A DNA stretch of 64,000 nt from positions 124,001 through 188,000 of the forward strand of contig NZ_FRCF01000004.1 in the NCBI RefSeq assembly GCF_900142805.1, given 5' to 3'. Numbering within the stretch: the stretch's first letter is position 1; the number at the start of each line of letters is the position of its first letter. A model generated the notes under the pieces. The model had not been told where the DNA came from. It did not search any database and saw only the letters and a program-made list of their open reading frames with translations. This DNA is from Lacicoccus alkaliphilus DSM 16010. Lineage in GTDB: Bacteria; Bacillota; Bacilli; Staphylococcales; Salinicoccaceae. Position numbers and translations under genes: made by a program. Shown here piece after piece: positions 48,374 through 57,671 of this stretch.

Positions 48374-50791
48374 ATGACTATTTTACATTTGGCAGTACTT
48401 GCACCCTTCTTATTTGCAATACTGGTGCCGTTTTTATTCAAGTACTTTAGAAAGGTCCATACCGGGTGGTTCGTTTTATTTGTACCACTGATACTGTTTA
48501 TCTACTTCCTGTCATACATATCTGTGACATCTGACGGGCAGGCGGTGATGCAGCGGATGGAATGGGTGCCGTCGCTCGGCATAAACTTTGATCTCTATGT
48601 CGATGGGCTGAGCCTTTTATTCGCACTGCTGATCACCGGAATCGGTACACTCGTCATACTTTACTCCATTTTTTATCTTGCAGGTAAAGAAGAGAGGCTG
48701 AATCACTTTTACGTGTACATAATGCTGTTCATGGGGGCAATGCTTGGTGTCGTCCTCTCGGATAATATCATCGTGCTGTATGTATTCTGGGAGATCACAA
48801 GTATTTCCTCCTCATTGTTGATTAGTTATTGGTATGCAAAGAAAGCATCAGTCTATGGTGCACAGAAATCCATGTATATCACAGTGTTCGGCGGACTCTC
48901 GATGCTCGGGGGCTTCTCGCTGCTCTACGTGATGGCTGAAACGTTCAGCATCAGGGAAATGATCGGCAATGCCGACCTCATTTTAAATCATGACTTATTT
49001 TTAGCGGCAATGATTCTTGTGCTGCTCGGTGCATTTACAAAATCCGCACAGTTCCCGTTCCATATATGGCTTCCGGATGCGATGGAGGCACCGACCCCTG
49101 TCAGTGCATACCTCCATTCGGCAACGATGGTCAAAGCGGGCATTTATCTCGTCGCGCGCCTGACGCCGGTATTCGCCGGCGGGGCCGAATGGTTCTGGAT
49201 CATTACAGCTGCCGGTATCTTCACCATGGCGTGGGGTGCCATCTCAGCTGTGAGGCAGAAGGACCTGAAAGCGATACTCGCCTTTTCAACAGTCAGTCAG
49301 CTTGGTATGATCATGAGCCTGCTCGGGGCCGGCTCAGCCGCGTTCTACTATATGGACGGGGATAATGCGCTGTACACGACGGCGATACTTGCAGCCGTCT
49401 TCCATCTGATCAACCATGCGACATTCAAAGGCAGCCTCTTCATGGTGGCAGGCATCATCGATCACGAGACGGGCACGAGGGATATCAGGAAGCTTGGCGG
49501 CCTGATGACCATCATGCCGATCACTGCGACGATTTCCGTCATTGGACTTGCGGCTATGGCTGGCCTGCCTCCATTCAACGGTTTCCTGAGCAAGGAGCTG
49601 TTCTTTACGGGCATCACGAACGTTGCCCAGTATGATATGTGGAATGGGGACACCATCGGCATGCTGCTGCCGGTCATCGCCTGGATCGCAAGCATTTTCA
49701 CTTTCGCTTACAGTGCGATCATCTTCTTCAGGACATTCAGAGGAAAATTCAAGCCGGATATGCTGCCGGTCAAAGAGGTGCATGAAGCGCCTGCAGGCCT
49801 GTTGATCAGTCCGATCGTACTGGTTGCCGCAGTGTTGATGATCAGCTTTTTCCCGAATATCCTGGCCTACAGCATAATAGAACCTGCAATGATGTCGATT
49901 TTGCCGGGGATATTGGGTGAAGGGTCCAATTTTTACGTGGATATCTACCATTGGCACGGCATCAATCTGGAACTGATGATGACGCTCGGTGCGGTGATCA
50001 TCGGTACGATCATCTACGTGACGATGAACAAATGGTCGAAGCTCGGCATCTACCAGAATGAACAGGACATCATGACCACGGTTTACGATAATGGTTATGA
50101 TGCACTCATCAAAGGTTCCCAGGTGCTTACACGCATTCAGATGACGGGAATGCTCAGGGATTACATCGTTTATATGGTGATATTCATAGTACTCATCATG
50201 TTCTATACGATGTTCCGATTTGAAGGCTTCCAAATCAGTATGGAAAATGCAAGCGAAATAGGCATATTCATGTATCTCATACTTGCTGCACTGGTCATCA
50301 CGATCATGCTCCTTCCAAGGGTGAATAACCGTATGACTGCAATCATCCTGGCTGGTTTCGTCGGTTTTCTTGTGGCCTTCATCTTCACGGTCTTCAGGGC
50401 GCCGGATCTGGCACTGACACAGCTGATGGTGGAGACCGTATCAGTGATACTCTTCATGGCGGTCTTCTACCACCTGCCAAATCTGACTAAAGATAATATC
50501 GCGCCTTTGACGAAAGCGATCAATATTGTCGTGGCAGGATCGGCGGGATTGATGGTCGCGCTGGTATCGATGAGTGCATTCACATACGGACAGACGACAC
50601 CGTTCGATGCCATTTCGGAATACTTCATAGAAAACTCAGTAGAACTCGCCGGCGGCTACAACATGGTCAACGTCGTGCTGGTGGACTTCCGTGGTCTGGA
50701 TACCATGCTTGAATTGCTGGTGCTCGGCATTGCGGCTTTGGGTGCCATATCAATGATCAAATTGAAAGTGAAGGAGGATGATGACGTATGA
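48374..50791 (+). CDS. mnhA1: Na+/H+ antiporter subunit MnhA1
   Basis: Largest subunit of the Mrp/Mnh multi-subunit cation antiporter, related to complex I NuoL. 805 residues, about twenty membrane segments; family features include LLVDGLSLLFAL-type YVDGLSLLF, the FTKSAQFPFHIWLPDAMEAPTPVSAYLH stretch with the essential Lys, and HATFKGSLFMVAG. GGGGGAA precedes the ATG. Operon mnhA1-G1 has overlaps or gaps of at most 5 bp. Confidence 0.95.
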   Translation: MTILHLAVLAPFLFAILVPFLFKYFRKVHTGWFVLFVPLILFIYFLSYISVTSDGQAVMQRMEWVPSLGINFDLYVDGLSLLFALLITGIGTLVILYSIFYLAGKEERLNHFYVYIMLFMGAMLGVVLSDNIIVLYVFWEITSISSSLLISYWYAKKASVYGAQKSMYITVFGGLSMLGGFSLLYVMAETFSIREMIGNADLILNHDLFLAAMILVLLGAFTKSAQFPFHIWLPDAMEAPTPVSAYLHSATMVKAGIYLVARLTPVFAGGAEWFWIITAAGIFTMAWGAISAVRQKDLKAILAFSTVSQLGMIMSLLGAGSAAFYYMDGDNALYTTAILAAVFHLINHATFKGSLFMVAGIIDHETGTRDIRKLGGLMTIMPITATISVIGLAAMAGLPPFNGFLSKELFFTGITNVAQYDMWNGDTIGMLLPVIAWIASIFTFAYSAIIFFRTFRGKFKPDMLPVKEVHEAPAGLLISPIVLVAAVLMISFFPNILAYSIIEPAMMSILPGILGEGSNFYVDIYHWHGINLELMMTLGAVIIGTIIYVTMNKWSKLGIYQNEQDIMTTVYDNGYDALIKGSQVLTRIQMTGMLRDYIVYMVIFIVLIMFYTMFRFEGFQISMENASEIGIFMYLILAALVITIMLLPRVNNRMTAIILAGFVGFLVAFIFTVFRAPDLALTQLMVETVSVILFMAVFYHLPNLTKDNIAPLTKAINIVVAGSAGLMVALVSMSAFTYGQTTPFDAISEYFIENSVELAGGYNMVNVVLVDFRGLDTMLELLVLGIAALGAISMIKLKVKEDDDV

Positions 50792-51219
50792 TAAATCAAC
50801 CGAATGATATGATGTTCCGTGTGTTTATACGGCTGATTGCCATCATTGTCGTCACTTTTTCAATCTATCTGTTCTTCTCGGGGCACAATGCCCCGGGAGG
50901 TGGTTTCATCGGCGGTCTGATGACTGCCATAGCAATATTGGTGATGTACCTGGTATTCGGTACAAAGACCATGAACGCCGCGCTGCCGTTCAATTACCCT
51001 TATATGATGAGCATCGGTTTATTGGTTGCGGCAGGCACAGGCATAATATCAGTGGCATTCGGCTACCCTTACTTGAAGCAGTTTTTCGATTATTTCCAAA
51101 TACCGATATTTGGAGAGGTGGAGCTGACCACTGCATTGATATTCGACCTGGGTGTTTACCTGCTGGTGGTCGGTTCAGCAATGACTTTCATATTATCGAT
51201 AGTGGAGGATGATTCTTAA
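50788..51219 (+). CDS. mnhB1: Na+/H+ antiporter subunit MnhB1
   Basis: 143-residue subunit with four hydrophobic segments and the conserved FFSGHNAPGGGFIGGLM near residues 26-42. Overlaps mnhA1 by 4 bp and mnhC1 by one base. Forms part of the MrpA-B membrane module. Confidence 0.94.
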   Translation: MINQPNDMMFRVFIRLIAIIVVTFSIYLFFSGHNAPGGGFIGGLMTAIAILVMYLVFGTKTMNAALPFNYPYMMSIGLLVAAGTGIISVAFGYPYLKQFFDYFQIPIFGEVELTTALIFDLGVYLLVVGSAMTFILSIVEDDS

Positions 51220-51557
51220 TGGAGATAGTTATGTCGGCAGTCATCGGTTTAATCTTTGCCGTAGCCATATATCTGATGCTGTCCAGGAATATCATCAGGG
51301 TGCTTATCGGGACTTTGATGCTCTCCCACAGTGTCCACCTGATATTGCTGACGATGTCCGGCCTCCAACGGGGTGCTCCGCCGCTCTTATTCCTGGAAGC
51401 CGGGGCATACAGTGATCCTTTGCCCCAGGCATTGATACTGACCGCGATTGTGATCAACTTCGGTGTGACAGCATTCGTGTCCGTCCTTGTTTACCGCACA
51501 TATAAGGAACATAAGACTGCGGATTTATACGATTTGAGAGGAGCTAAAGATGAGTAA
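51219..51557 (+). CDS. mnhC1: Na+/H+ antiporter subunit MnhC1
   Basis: 112-residue NuoK-like subunit with three hydrophobic segments; conserved SDPLPQALILTAIVINF near 66-82. TAATG overlap with mnhB1 and 8-bp overlap with mnhD1. Confidence 0.94.
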   Translation: MEIVMSAVIGLIFAVAIYLMLSRNIIRVLIGTLMLSHSVHLILLTMSGLQRGAPPLLFLEAGAYSDPLPQALILTAIVINFGVTAFVSVLVYRTYKEHKTADLYDLRGAKDE

Positions 51558-53034
51558 TCTGATTATTTTACCCATAATATTTCCATTCATCATTGGAGCT
51601 GTACTTATATTCTTCTCAAAAAGCTCCAGAGCTCAGAGAATTATAAGTGGGATCAGTGCACTGTTGATGGTCGGCATTTCTGCTTACCTGGCAGTACTTG
51701 CTTTTCAGCAGGACACCGTAATACTCGAATCCGGTGACTGGGTTGCGCCATACGGGATTATCCTTGTACTTGATAACCTTGCAGCACTGATGGTGCTGAT
51801 CACATCGATACTTGCTGCGTCATGTCTGTTCTTTGCATTCGGGACGATTTCTAAGAAAAGGGAGAAGTATTATTTCTACCCGTTCTATTTCTTCCTGATC
51901 GTCGGAGTGAACGGTGCATTTTTGACAGGAGACATATTCAACCTCTTCGTATTCTTCGAAGTGATGCTCCTGGCTTCCTATGTATTGATCGTCAACGGCG
52001 GCTCGAAGTATCAGCTGAGGGAATCATTCAAGTATGTCATCCTGAATATTTTCGGATCGGCTTTGTTCATCATGGCGATTGCCTGGATTTATTCAGTCAC
52101 GGGTACTGTAAATATGGCGCACCTTTCCGAACGGGTGGCGGAAATCAACCAGCCGGGGATCGTCACGGTCATAGCAGTGATGTTCTTCATAGTGTTCGGT
52201 GCGAAGGGCGCACTGTTTCCATTATATTTCTGGCTGCCGAAGTCATACTACGGACCGCCGGCAGCCCTGGCGGCATTGTTCGGTGGGTTGTTGACCAAGG
52301 TCGGCATCTATGCGATCATTCGCATGTTCACGCTGGTCTTCTACCACGAGCCCTTGTTCACACATAAAGGGATCATCGTGACGGCAGCTGGGTTCACGAT
52401 GCTCCTCGGAGTACTTGGAGCAGTGTCACAGTTCGACTTTAAACGTATACTTTCGTATCACATCATCTCACAGGTCGGTTACATGGTGATGGGGCTGGGT
52501 ATATTCACACCACTGGCTGTCGCTGGTGCGATATACTACATCGTCCACCATATGTTCGTCAAAACGGCATTGTTCCTGCTTGCCGGCGCCACCGAGAAGA
52601 TAACCGGGACGACGGATATTAAAGCGATGGGCGGATTGATAAAAAGTCAGCCTGTACTGACATGGTCGTTCTTCATCGCCGCAATATCACTTGCAGGCAT
52701 TCCACCGCTCAGTGGATTCTTCAGTAAATTCCCTATAATCCTGGCCGGTTTCCAGGAAGGTCAGTGGGTCATATCAGCAGTGGCACTGCTCGTCGGCCTG
52801 CTCACGCTGATATCCATGATGAAGATATTCGGGTATGTATTCTGGGGGGAGAACAAACTCACAGAGCGGCAAAACAACATGTCAGTGACCAATCTTTTGA
52901 TTCCGATAGCACCACTGGTTGCGTTCTCGATAATACTTGGATTTGCAGCCGAGCCGATCTTCACCTATTCATTGCACATTGCAGAGCAGATATTGGAGCC
53001 GTCAAATTATGTGAATGCGGTACTTAAGGAGTAG
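51550..53034 (+). CDS. mnhD1: Na+/H+ antiporter subunit MnhD1
   Basis: 494-residue NuoM/N-like proton-translocating subunit with about fourteen membrane segments. Conserved features include the helix with FEVMLLASYVLI (key Glu near residue 137) and KGALFPLYFWLPKSYYGPPAALAALFGGLLTKVG near 218-250. Five bp before mnhE1. Confidence 0.95.
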   Translation: MSNLIILPIIFPFIIGAVLIFFSKSSRAQRIISGISALLMVGISAYLAVLAFQQDTVILESGDWVAPYGIILVLDNLAALMVLITSILAASCLFFAFGTISKKREKYYFYPFYFFLIVGVNGAFLTGDIFNLFVFFEVMLLASYVLIVNGGSKYQLRESFKYVILNIFGSALFIMAIAWIYSVTGTVNMAHLSERVAEINQPGIVTVIAVMFFIVFGAKGALFPLYFWLPKSYYGPPAALAALFGGLLTKVGIYAIIRMFTLVFYHEPLFTHKGIIVTAAGFTMLLGVLGAVSQFDFKRILSYHIISQVGYMVMGLGIFTPLAVAGAIYYIVHHMFVKTALFLLAGATEKITGTTDIKAMGGLIKSQPVLTWSFFIAAISLAGIPPLSGFFSKFPIILAGFQEGQWVISAVALLVGLLTLISMMKIFGYVFWGENKLTERQNNMSVTNLLIPIAPLVAFSIILGFAAEPIFTYSLHIAEQILEPSNYVNAVLKE

Positions 53035-53039
53035 ATGAT

Positions 53040-53516
53040 ATGGCAATTCAGTTTGTGATTAATATATTGATAGCAATCGTTTGGATGTTTTTACAGGACA
53101 GCTATGGCATGCCCTCTTTTCTTTTCGGCTTCATCATTGGTCTGTTGATATTATTTACCCTTAGAAGATTTATGGAGTTTGATTTTTATTTCATAAAAGT
53201 CATTGCCTTTGTAAGACTTGTGCTGCTGTTCTTATTTGAACTGGTCAAGGCCAACATCGATGTGGTGAGGGTCGTGCTCCGGCCGAAGCTTGAAAACAAG
53301 CCGGGGATCATCGCGGTGGACACAAGTCTTGAAACTGATTTTGAAAGGGCGACACTCGCCGCCCTGATCACTTTGACCCCGGGCACCGTTTCGATGGATT
53401 TCTCTGCAGACAGCAAAACCATCTATGTTCATAAATTGAACGTCGATGACAGAGATCAAATGGTTGCAGAAATCAAGAACTCGTTTGAGAAAGCAATCAA
53501 GGAGGTGACGAAGTAA
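53040..53516 (+). CDS. mnhE1: Na+/H+ antiporter subunit MnhE1
   Basis: 158-residue subunit with two or three N-terminal hydrophobic segments and a cytosolic domain; LITLTPGTVSMDFSADSKTIYVHKLNVDD is the conserved part. Stop overlaps the mnhF1 ATG by one base. Confidence 0.93.
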   Translation: MAIQFVINILIAIVWMFLQDSYGMPSFLFGFIIGLLILFTLRRFMEFDFYFIKVIAFVRLVLLFLFELVKANIDVVRVVLRPKLENKPGIIAVDTSLETDFERATLAALITLTPGTVSMDFSADSKTIYVHKLNVDDRDQMVAEIKNSFEKAIKEVTK

Positions 53517-53791
53517 TGTTCGATATCGTGCTGCAAATTTCTTTGGTACTCACTTCGTTTTCCCTGATCCTTGTTTTGATCAGGACGATCATCGGCCCGT
53601 CCACAAGCGACCGGATACTGGCATTGGATACGCTCGGGATGATGCTGATAGGAATCATCGGTCTGGTGATGATGCTCCAGGAGACTGTCGTCTATGCTGA
53701 TATTGCATTGGTCGTCGCCATCATCGGGTTCGTCGGCACCATAGCGATGGCGAAGTTTTTGGAGAGGGGTGTTGTCATTGACGATGACTGA
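53516..53791 (+). CDS. mnhF1: Na+/H+ antiporter subunit MnhF1
   Basis: 91-residue subunit with three hydrophobic segments; the conserved RTIIGPSTSDRILALDTLG lies near 22-40. In some Mrp systems MrpF contributes to bile salt efflux. Overlaps mnhG1. Confidence 0.93.
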   Translation: MFDIVLQISLVLTSFSLILVLIRTIIGPSTSDRILALDTLGMMLIGIIGLVMMLQETVVYADIALVVAIIGFVGTIAMAKFLERGVVIDDD

Positions 53792-54158
53792 GTTGATCGT
53801 AAGCTTTTTTGTCATAGTGGGATCATTCTTCATCTTCGTCAGCTCAATCGGCATATTGAGGCTGAGGGATGTATACAGCAGGACGCACGCGGGTGGTAAG
53901 AGTTCCACCCTTGGGGTGATGAGCATCATGACGGGTGTCGTCCTGTTCTTCTGGGTCACCGAGGGGAACTTTAATCTGAATCTGATGCTGACGATCATAT
54001 TCGTCTTCATGACAGCACCTCTTGCCGCCCTTGCCGTGAATCGATCAGCATACAGGACGAATGTACCGATGACCGATGAAACTTCCATCGATGAACTTGG
54101 AGATGCGATGGATATGGAAAGGGAAAAGGAAGCAATGGAAAATCTGAATAAGAAATAA
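53784..54158 (+). CDS. mnhG1: Na+/H+ antiporter subunit MnhG1
   Basis: About 124 residues with three hydrophobic segments; conserved GILRLRDVYSRTHAGGKSSTLGVMSIM near 22-48. ATG 53784 lies inside mnhF1 (8-bp overlap); in-frame GTG/TTG codons at 53769-53778 are possible starts closer to the GGAGAGGGG site. The acidic tail has ETSIDELGDAMDMEREKE. Last gene of the operon. Confidence 0.9.
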   Translation: MTELIVSFFVIVGSFFIFVSSIGILRLRDVYSRTHAGGKSSTLGVMSIMTGVVLFFWVTEGNFNLNLMLTIIFVFMTAPLAALAVNRSAYRTNVPMTDETSIDELGDAMDMEREKEAMENLNKK

Positions 54159-54202
54159 AAAAACAATTGATGCCCGGCAAGGGCATCAATTGTTTTTTTG
54201 TT
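54158..54202. terminator. Shared terminator between mnh1 and mnh2 operons
   Basis: Perfect 18-bp stem AAAAAACAATTGATGCCC paired with GGGCATCAATTGTTTTTT and loop CGGCA, usable from both strands. Confidence 0.93.
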
Positions 54203-54212
54203 GGGTCGATAT

Positions 54213-54593
54213 TTATGGACGGTCGGGCTCATCGGTGTCATCCGGGAGGGATTCATCCCTTTTCAGGTCATTCAGGACCGTCAGCTTGTAGGGTTTGACA
54301 TCTGAGTGGAAAGCACTTCTCGACAGCAGGTGGCTGGAGACCGGTGCCGTCAGCAGGATGAAGAAGGCACCGAGCAGGAGATTGGTTTCGATCAGGCCGT
54401 CCACATACCAGAAGTAAAGGAAAGCACCGGTCATGATCATGATGACGCCGAGCGTCGTACTTTTGGTCGTCGCATGCAGCCTCGAGTACATATCCGGGAG
54501 CCTGATGATCCCTAAAACTGCAAGGGCTGACATGAGCGTCCCGCCGATCAGGAAGAATGCGATCAGGCTATTCATCATTATCTCTATCATCAT
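54213..54593 (-). CDS. mnhG2: Na+/H+ antiporter subunit MnhG2
   Basis: 126-residue subunit with three hydrophobic segments; conserved LGIIRLPDMYSRLHATTKSTTLGVIMIM near 27-54. Ends with an acidic tail. Overlaps mnhF2 by 26 bp if the first ATG is used; a later ATG six codons on is possible. Last gene of mnh2. Confidence 0.91.
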   Translation of the reverse strand: MMIEIMMNSLIAFFLIGGTLMSALAVLGIIRLPDMYSRLHATTKSTTLGVIMIMTGAFLYFWYVDGLIETNLLLGAFFILLTAPVSSHLLSRSAFHSDVKPYKLTVLNDLKRDESLPDDTDEPDRP

Positions 54594-54867
54594 CGATAAT
54601 CACATTCCTTTCGAGATATTTGGCAAAAGTGATGGTGGAGAGGAATGCCAGTGTGCCGATGAGCAATATGATCGGGACATAATGGACCGAGCCCAAAGTG
54701 ATTGCAGTCAAGGCGATCATCCCCATGAGCATCACGCCGAATGCATCCAGTGCAACAATCTTGTCATGCAGCGTCGGACCGACGATGATCCGGTATGCAA
54801 TGCCGACAAGCGATAATGCAAGGATGATGCCGCTGATGAGGATTACAACTTCCAGGAATGATGTCAT
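54568..54867 (-). CDS. mnhF2: Na+/H+ antiporter subunit MnhF2
   Basis: 99-residue subunit with three hydrophobic segments and the conserved YRIIVGPTLHDKIVALDAFG near 26-45. Overlaps mnhE2 by 4 bp. Confidence 0.93.
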   Translation of the reverse strand: MTSFLEVVILISGIILALSLVGIAYRIIVGPTLHDKIVALDAFGVMLMGMIALTAITLGSVHYVPIILLIGTLAFLSTITFAKYLERNVIIDDDRDNDE

Positions 54868-55343
54868 GGCTTACTCACCTCTGCAATCAGTTTCTCAAAA
54901 CGGTTCTTGATGAGGGAAATCTCGGCATCGACATCCAGGGCGTTCAGCCCGTGGATATAGATTGTGGAATAGTCATCTGAAATCGCCACGATCACCGTGC
55001 CCGGCGTCAGGGAGATCAACCCCGAGAGGAGTGTGATCTCCCATTCTTCCTCAAGATCGCACGGATAGGCGAAGAAGCCGGGATGAATGTCGATTTTCGG
55101 ACTGATGATGATTTTTGAAAGTTCATAGTTGGCTTTGATCAGCTCAATTGTGAATACTGCAATCAGCTTTATGGAGTAATACACCCTGACCATATAGAAC
55201 CTGCCCGGCAGAAATCTCCTGAGGACAAAGACCGGGATGATGCCGATGAGGTACCCGGCGAATAAAGAGCCGAGGGACAGGTCCGAGACGATCAGCACCC
55301 ATATGAATGCAAGTGTTATGTTAATCAATATCTGTAATGCCAA
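54864..55343 (-). CDS. mnhE2: Na+/H+ antiporter subunit MnhE2
   Basis: 159-residue subunit with N-terminal hydrophobic segments and the conserved LISLTPGTVIVAISDDYSTIYIHGLNALD near 110-138. Start is TTG 55343, directly after the mnhD2 stop. Confidence 0.93.
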   Translation of the reverse strand: MALQILINITLAFIWVLIVSDLSLGSLFAGYLIGIIPVFVLRRFLPGRFYMVRVYYSIKLIAVFTIELIKANYELSKIIISPKIDIHPGFFAYPCDLEEEWEITLLSGLISLTPGTVIVAISDDYSTIYIHGLNALDVDAEISLIKNRFEKLIAEVSKP

Positions 55344-56837
55344 TTATTCCACCCCCAGCAGATAAACAGAGTAGGATGCCGGATCATACAGCGATTGTGC
55401 CGCACTGTCGAAAAGCGGATATAGGAAGTCAGCCCCGAAACCGAAAGCGACCATGATGATCACCATCAGGAATGACGAGAATAAGAGCTTGTCATAACTG
55501 ATCGGCTTCAATTTGGTGAAGTCCATGCTCTCCCCCCAGAAGACGGAGATGAATATCCGTATGACCGAGTAGAGTACGACCAGACTGGAAAGAAGTACGA
55601 TGATGCCTGAAATCATATGACCATTTTCAAACAGTGATGTCACGATGAACAGTTTGCCGTAAAAACCGGGAAGCGGGGGCACGCCCGCAAGGCCGAACGC
55701 CGCAATGAGGAACATCCATCCGGTGACGGGGTGGATTTTGATCAATCCGCCAAGCTTGGTGATATCACTTTCGCCTGTCCTGTAGATGATGAAACCAATC
55801 AGGAAGAAGAGCCCCGCTTTTATGAAGATATCATGTATCAGGTAGTAGGTGGCACCGATGGTGCCCATCTCATCCATCATCGCAATACCTGCAATGATGA
55901 TGCCGATGGCGATCAGTATGTTATAAATGATGATCTTCTTCATATCGGAGTAGGCGATCGCCCCGATCGACCCCATGATGATGGTCAATACCGCAAGCAG
56001 CATGAGCATCTGGTGCGTGAGTCCTGTATTGTCCATGAAGAACAACGAGTAGACCCGTGCTATGGCATACACACCGACTTTGGTGAGCAATGCGCCGAAT
56101 ATCGTCATGATGGGCATGGGCGGTGCAAAATATGAACCGGGCAGCCAGAAGTAGAACGGGAATAATCCGGCTTTGGTTGCGAATACGAACAGCATGACCA
56201 CGGCAATCAGCGACATGATGGAAGCATCCCCGTCAAAAGCCGCAAGCTTATTGTGGATGTCCGCCATGTTCAATGAACCGACAGCGGAATATAAGTAAGC
56301 GACTGCCAGGACGAAGAAGTTCGAGGCGATGATGTTCACCAGGAAATACTTGAACCCTTCCTGCAGCTGGATCTTTGTGCCACCGAGAGTGATCAGCACA
56401 TAAGAAGACAGCAGGAATACTTCGAAGAATACGAACATGTTGAATATATCGCCGGTGGTGAAGGCCCCGTTGATCCCCGATATCATGAACATGATCATGG
56501 GATAGTAAAAGAATTTCTCCCTTGCGGCCCCGATGGACTGGAATGAATAAACGACGACGGCTAAAGTGACGATAGCGGTCGCGAGCACGAGCAATGCTGC
56601 GAGCATGTCGATGACGACACTGATGCCGAAAGGCGCTTCCCAGTTACCGACATGGGTCACGACCATGCCGTAACGTGCAACGTAGGCCACGATGAAGAAG
56701 GATATGATGATCAGGAGGAGCCCCGTCAGTGACGCCACGACCCTGTGCAGGAATACGTTCGTCCTGCCGATCGCAAGCAGAATGATGCCGGCGATGAAAG
56801 GGACCAGCATGGGCAGTATAGGTAGGATATCAGTCAT
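55344..56837 (-). CDS. mnhD2: Na+/H+ antiporter subunit MnhD2
   Basis: 497-residue NuoM/N-like subunit, about fourteen membrane segments; FEVFLLSSYVLI with key Glu near 138 and KAGLFPFYFWLPGSYFAPPMPIMTIFGALLTKVG near 220-253. Clearly paralogous to mnhD1 but quite diverged. Overlaps mnhC2 by 8 bp. Confidence 0.95.
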   Translation of the reverse strand: MTDILPILPMLVPFIAGIILLAIGRTNVFLHRVVASLTGLLLIIISFFIVAYVARYGMVVTHVGNWEAPFGISVVIDMLAALLVLATAIVTLAVVVYSFQSIGAAREKFFYYPMIMFMISGINGAFTTGDIFNMFVFFEVFLLSSYVLITLGGTKIQLQEGFKYFLVNIIASNFFVLAVAYLYSAVGSLNMADIHNKLAAFDGDASIMSLIAVVMLFVFATKAGLFPFYFWLPGSYFAPPMPIMTIFGALLTKVGVYAIARVYSLFFMDNTGLTHQMLMLLAVLTIIMGSIGAIAYSDMKKIIIYNILIAIGIIIAGIAMMDEMGTIGATYYLIHDIFIKAGLFFLIGFIIYRTGESDITKLGGLIKIHPVTGWMFLIAAFGLAGVPPLPGFYGKLFIVTSLFENGHMISGIIVLLSSLVVLYSVIRIFISVFWGESMDFTKLKPISYDKLLFSSFLMVIIMVAFGFGADFLYPLFDSAAQSLYDPASYSVYLLGVE

Positions 56838-57174
56838 CTTCTCTGGGCACTCCTTTCAACTCTTCGACATTGTCGGTTCCAAGCTCCCTGTAGACACGTA
56901 TGGCAATGACGAGCATGTAGGCTGTCAAAGCGAAAGTGATGACGATGACTGTAAGGAGCATCGCCTGAGGGAGGGGGTCGCTGTATTGCTGCACGGAATC
57001 ATCCAGTACGGGTATGCCGCCGCGCTTAAGGCCGCCCATCGTCAGCAGCATCAAAAGTATGCCGTGGCTCAGGATGCCCGTGCCGATGATGATCCGTATA
57101 AGGCTTTTGGACAGCATGAGGTAGACGGAGGCGCCGATCATGATGCCGGCGACTATAATGATTAAGATTTCCAT
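56830..57174 (-). CDS. mnhC2: Na+/H+ antiporter subunit MnhC2
   Basis: 114-residue NuoK-like subunit with three hydrophobic segments; SDPLPQAMLLTVIVITFALTAY near 65-86 is diagnostic. Overlaps mnhB2 by one base. Confidence 0.94.
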   Translation of the reverse strand: MEILIIIVAGIMIGASVYLMLSKSLIRIIIGTGILSHGILLMLLTMGGLKRGGIPVLDDSVQQYSDPLPQAMLLTVIVITFALTAYMLVIAIRVYRELGTDNVEELKGVPREDD

Positions 57175-57671
57175 TATTCCCTATCCGCCCCTTCACTGTC
57201 GGACATGAACTGCTCGGAAGCGAGCAGAGTGATGATCAGCAGTGTGGTCGCGGCCACAATGATGTAGACCCCGACATCAAAAAGCACGGCTGTATGAAGC
57301 GGCACTTCCCCGAATACAGGCAGCTGCAGATACATATGCTGATGCGTAAAAAAAGGATTGCCGAAGAACATCAATAGGATGGGGACGATCAGACATGCTG
57401 CCAGGCCGGCCGTGATCATCCTCTTATTGTCGATCCGGATCATCCTGTTCAAAGTCTTCAAATCATATGCCAGCAGCAGAAGGATGATCGCACCTGCGGC
57501 CAGCAGCCCGCCGACGAAGCCGCCGCCCGGGGTATAGTGGCCGGAGAAGAATAAATTGATCGAGAAAGTGATGATCACCAGAAATACCACTTTGGCGGTA
57601 TATTTCAGGAACACATCATTCATCTGCTTATGGACTCTGTTATAACCAAGTTTTTTAAGGGTGCTCTTCAA
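57174..57671 (-). CDS. mnhB2: Na+/H+ antiporter subunit MnhB2
   Basis: 165 residues with four hydrophobic segments and FFSGHYTPGGGFVGGLLAAGA near 42-62. The likely start TTG 57671 has AAGGAGAG upstream and overlaps mnhA2 by 17 bp, giving about 16 extra N-terminal residues compared with MnhB1; an internal ATG (57623) would remove them but has no ribosome site. Confidence 0.92.
   Translation of the reverse strand: MKSTLKKLGYNRVHKQMNDVFLKYTAKVVFLVIITFSINLFFSGHYTPGGGFVGGLLAAGAIILLLLAYDLKTLNRMIRIDNKRMITAGLAACLIVPILLMFFGNPFFTHQHMYLQLPVFGEVPLHTAVLFDVGVYIIVAATTLLIITLLASEQFMSDSEGADRE

Noticed and set aside
49334-50233. Minus-strand open frame of 299 codons
   Set aside because: Antisense shadow of mnhA1; no start context.
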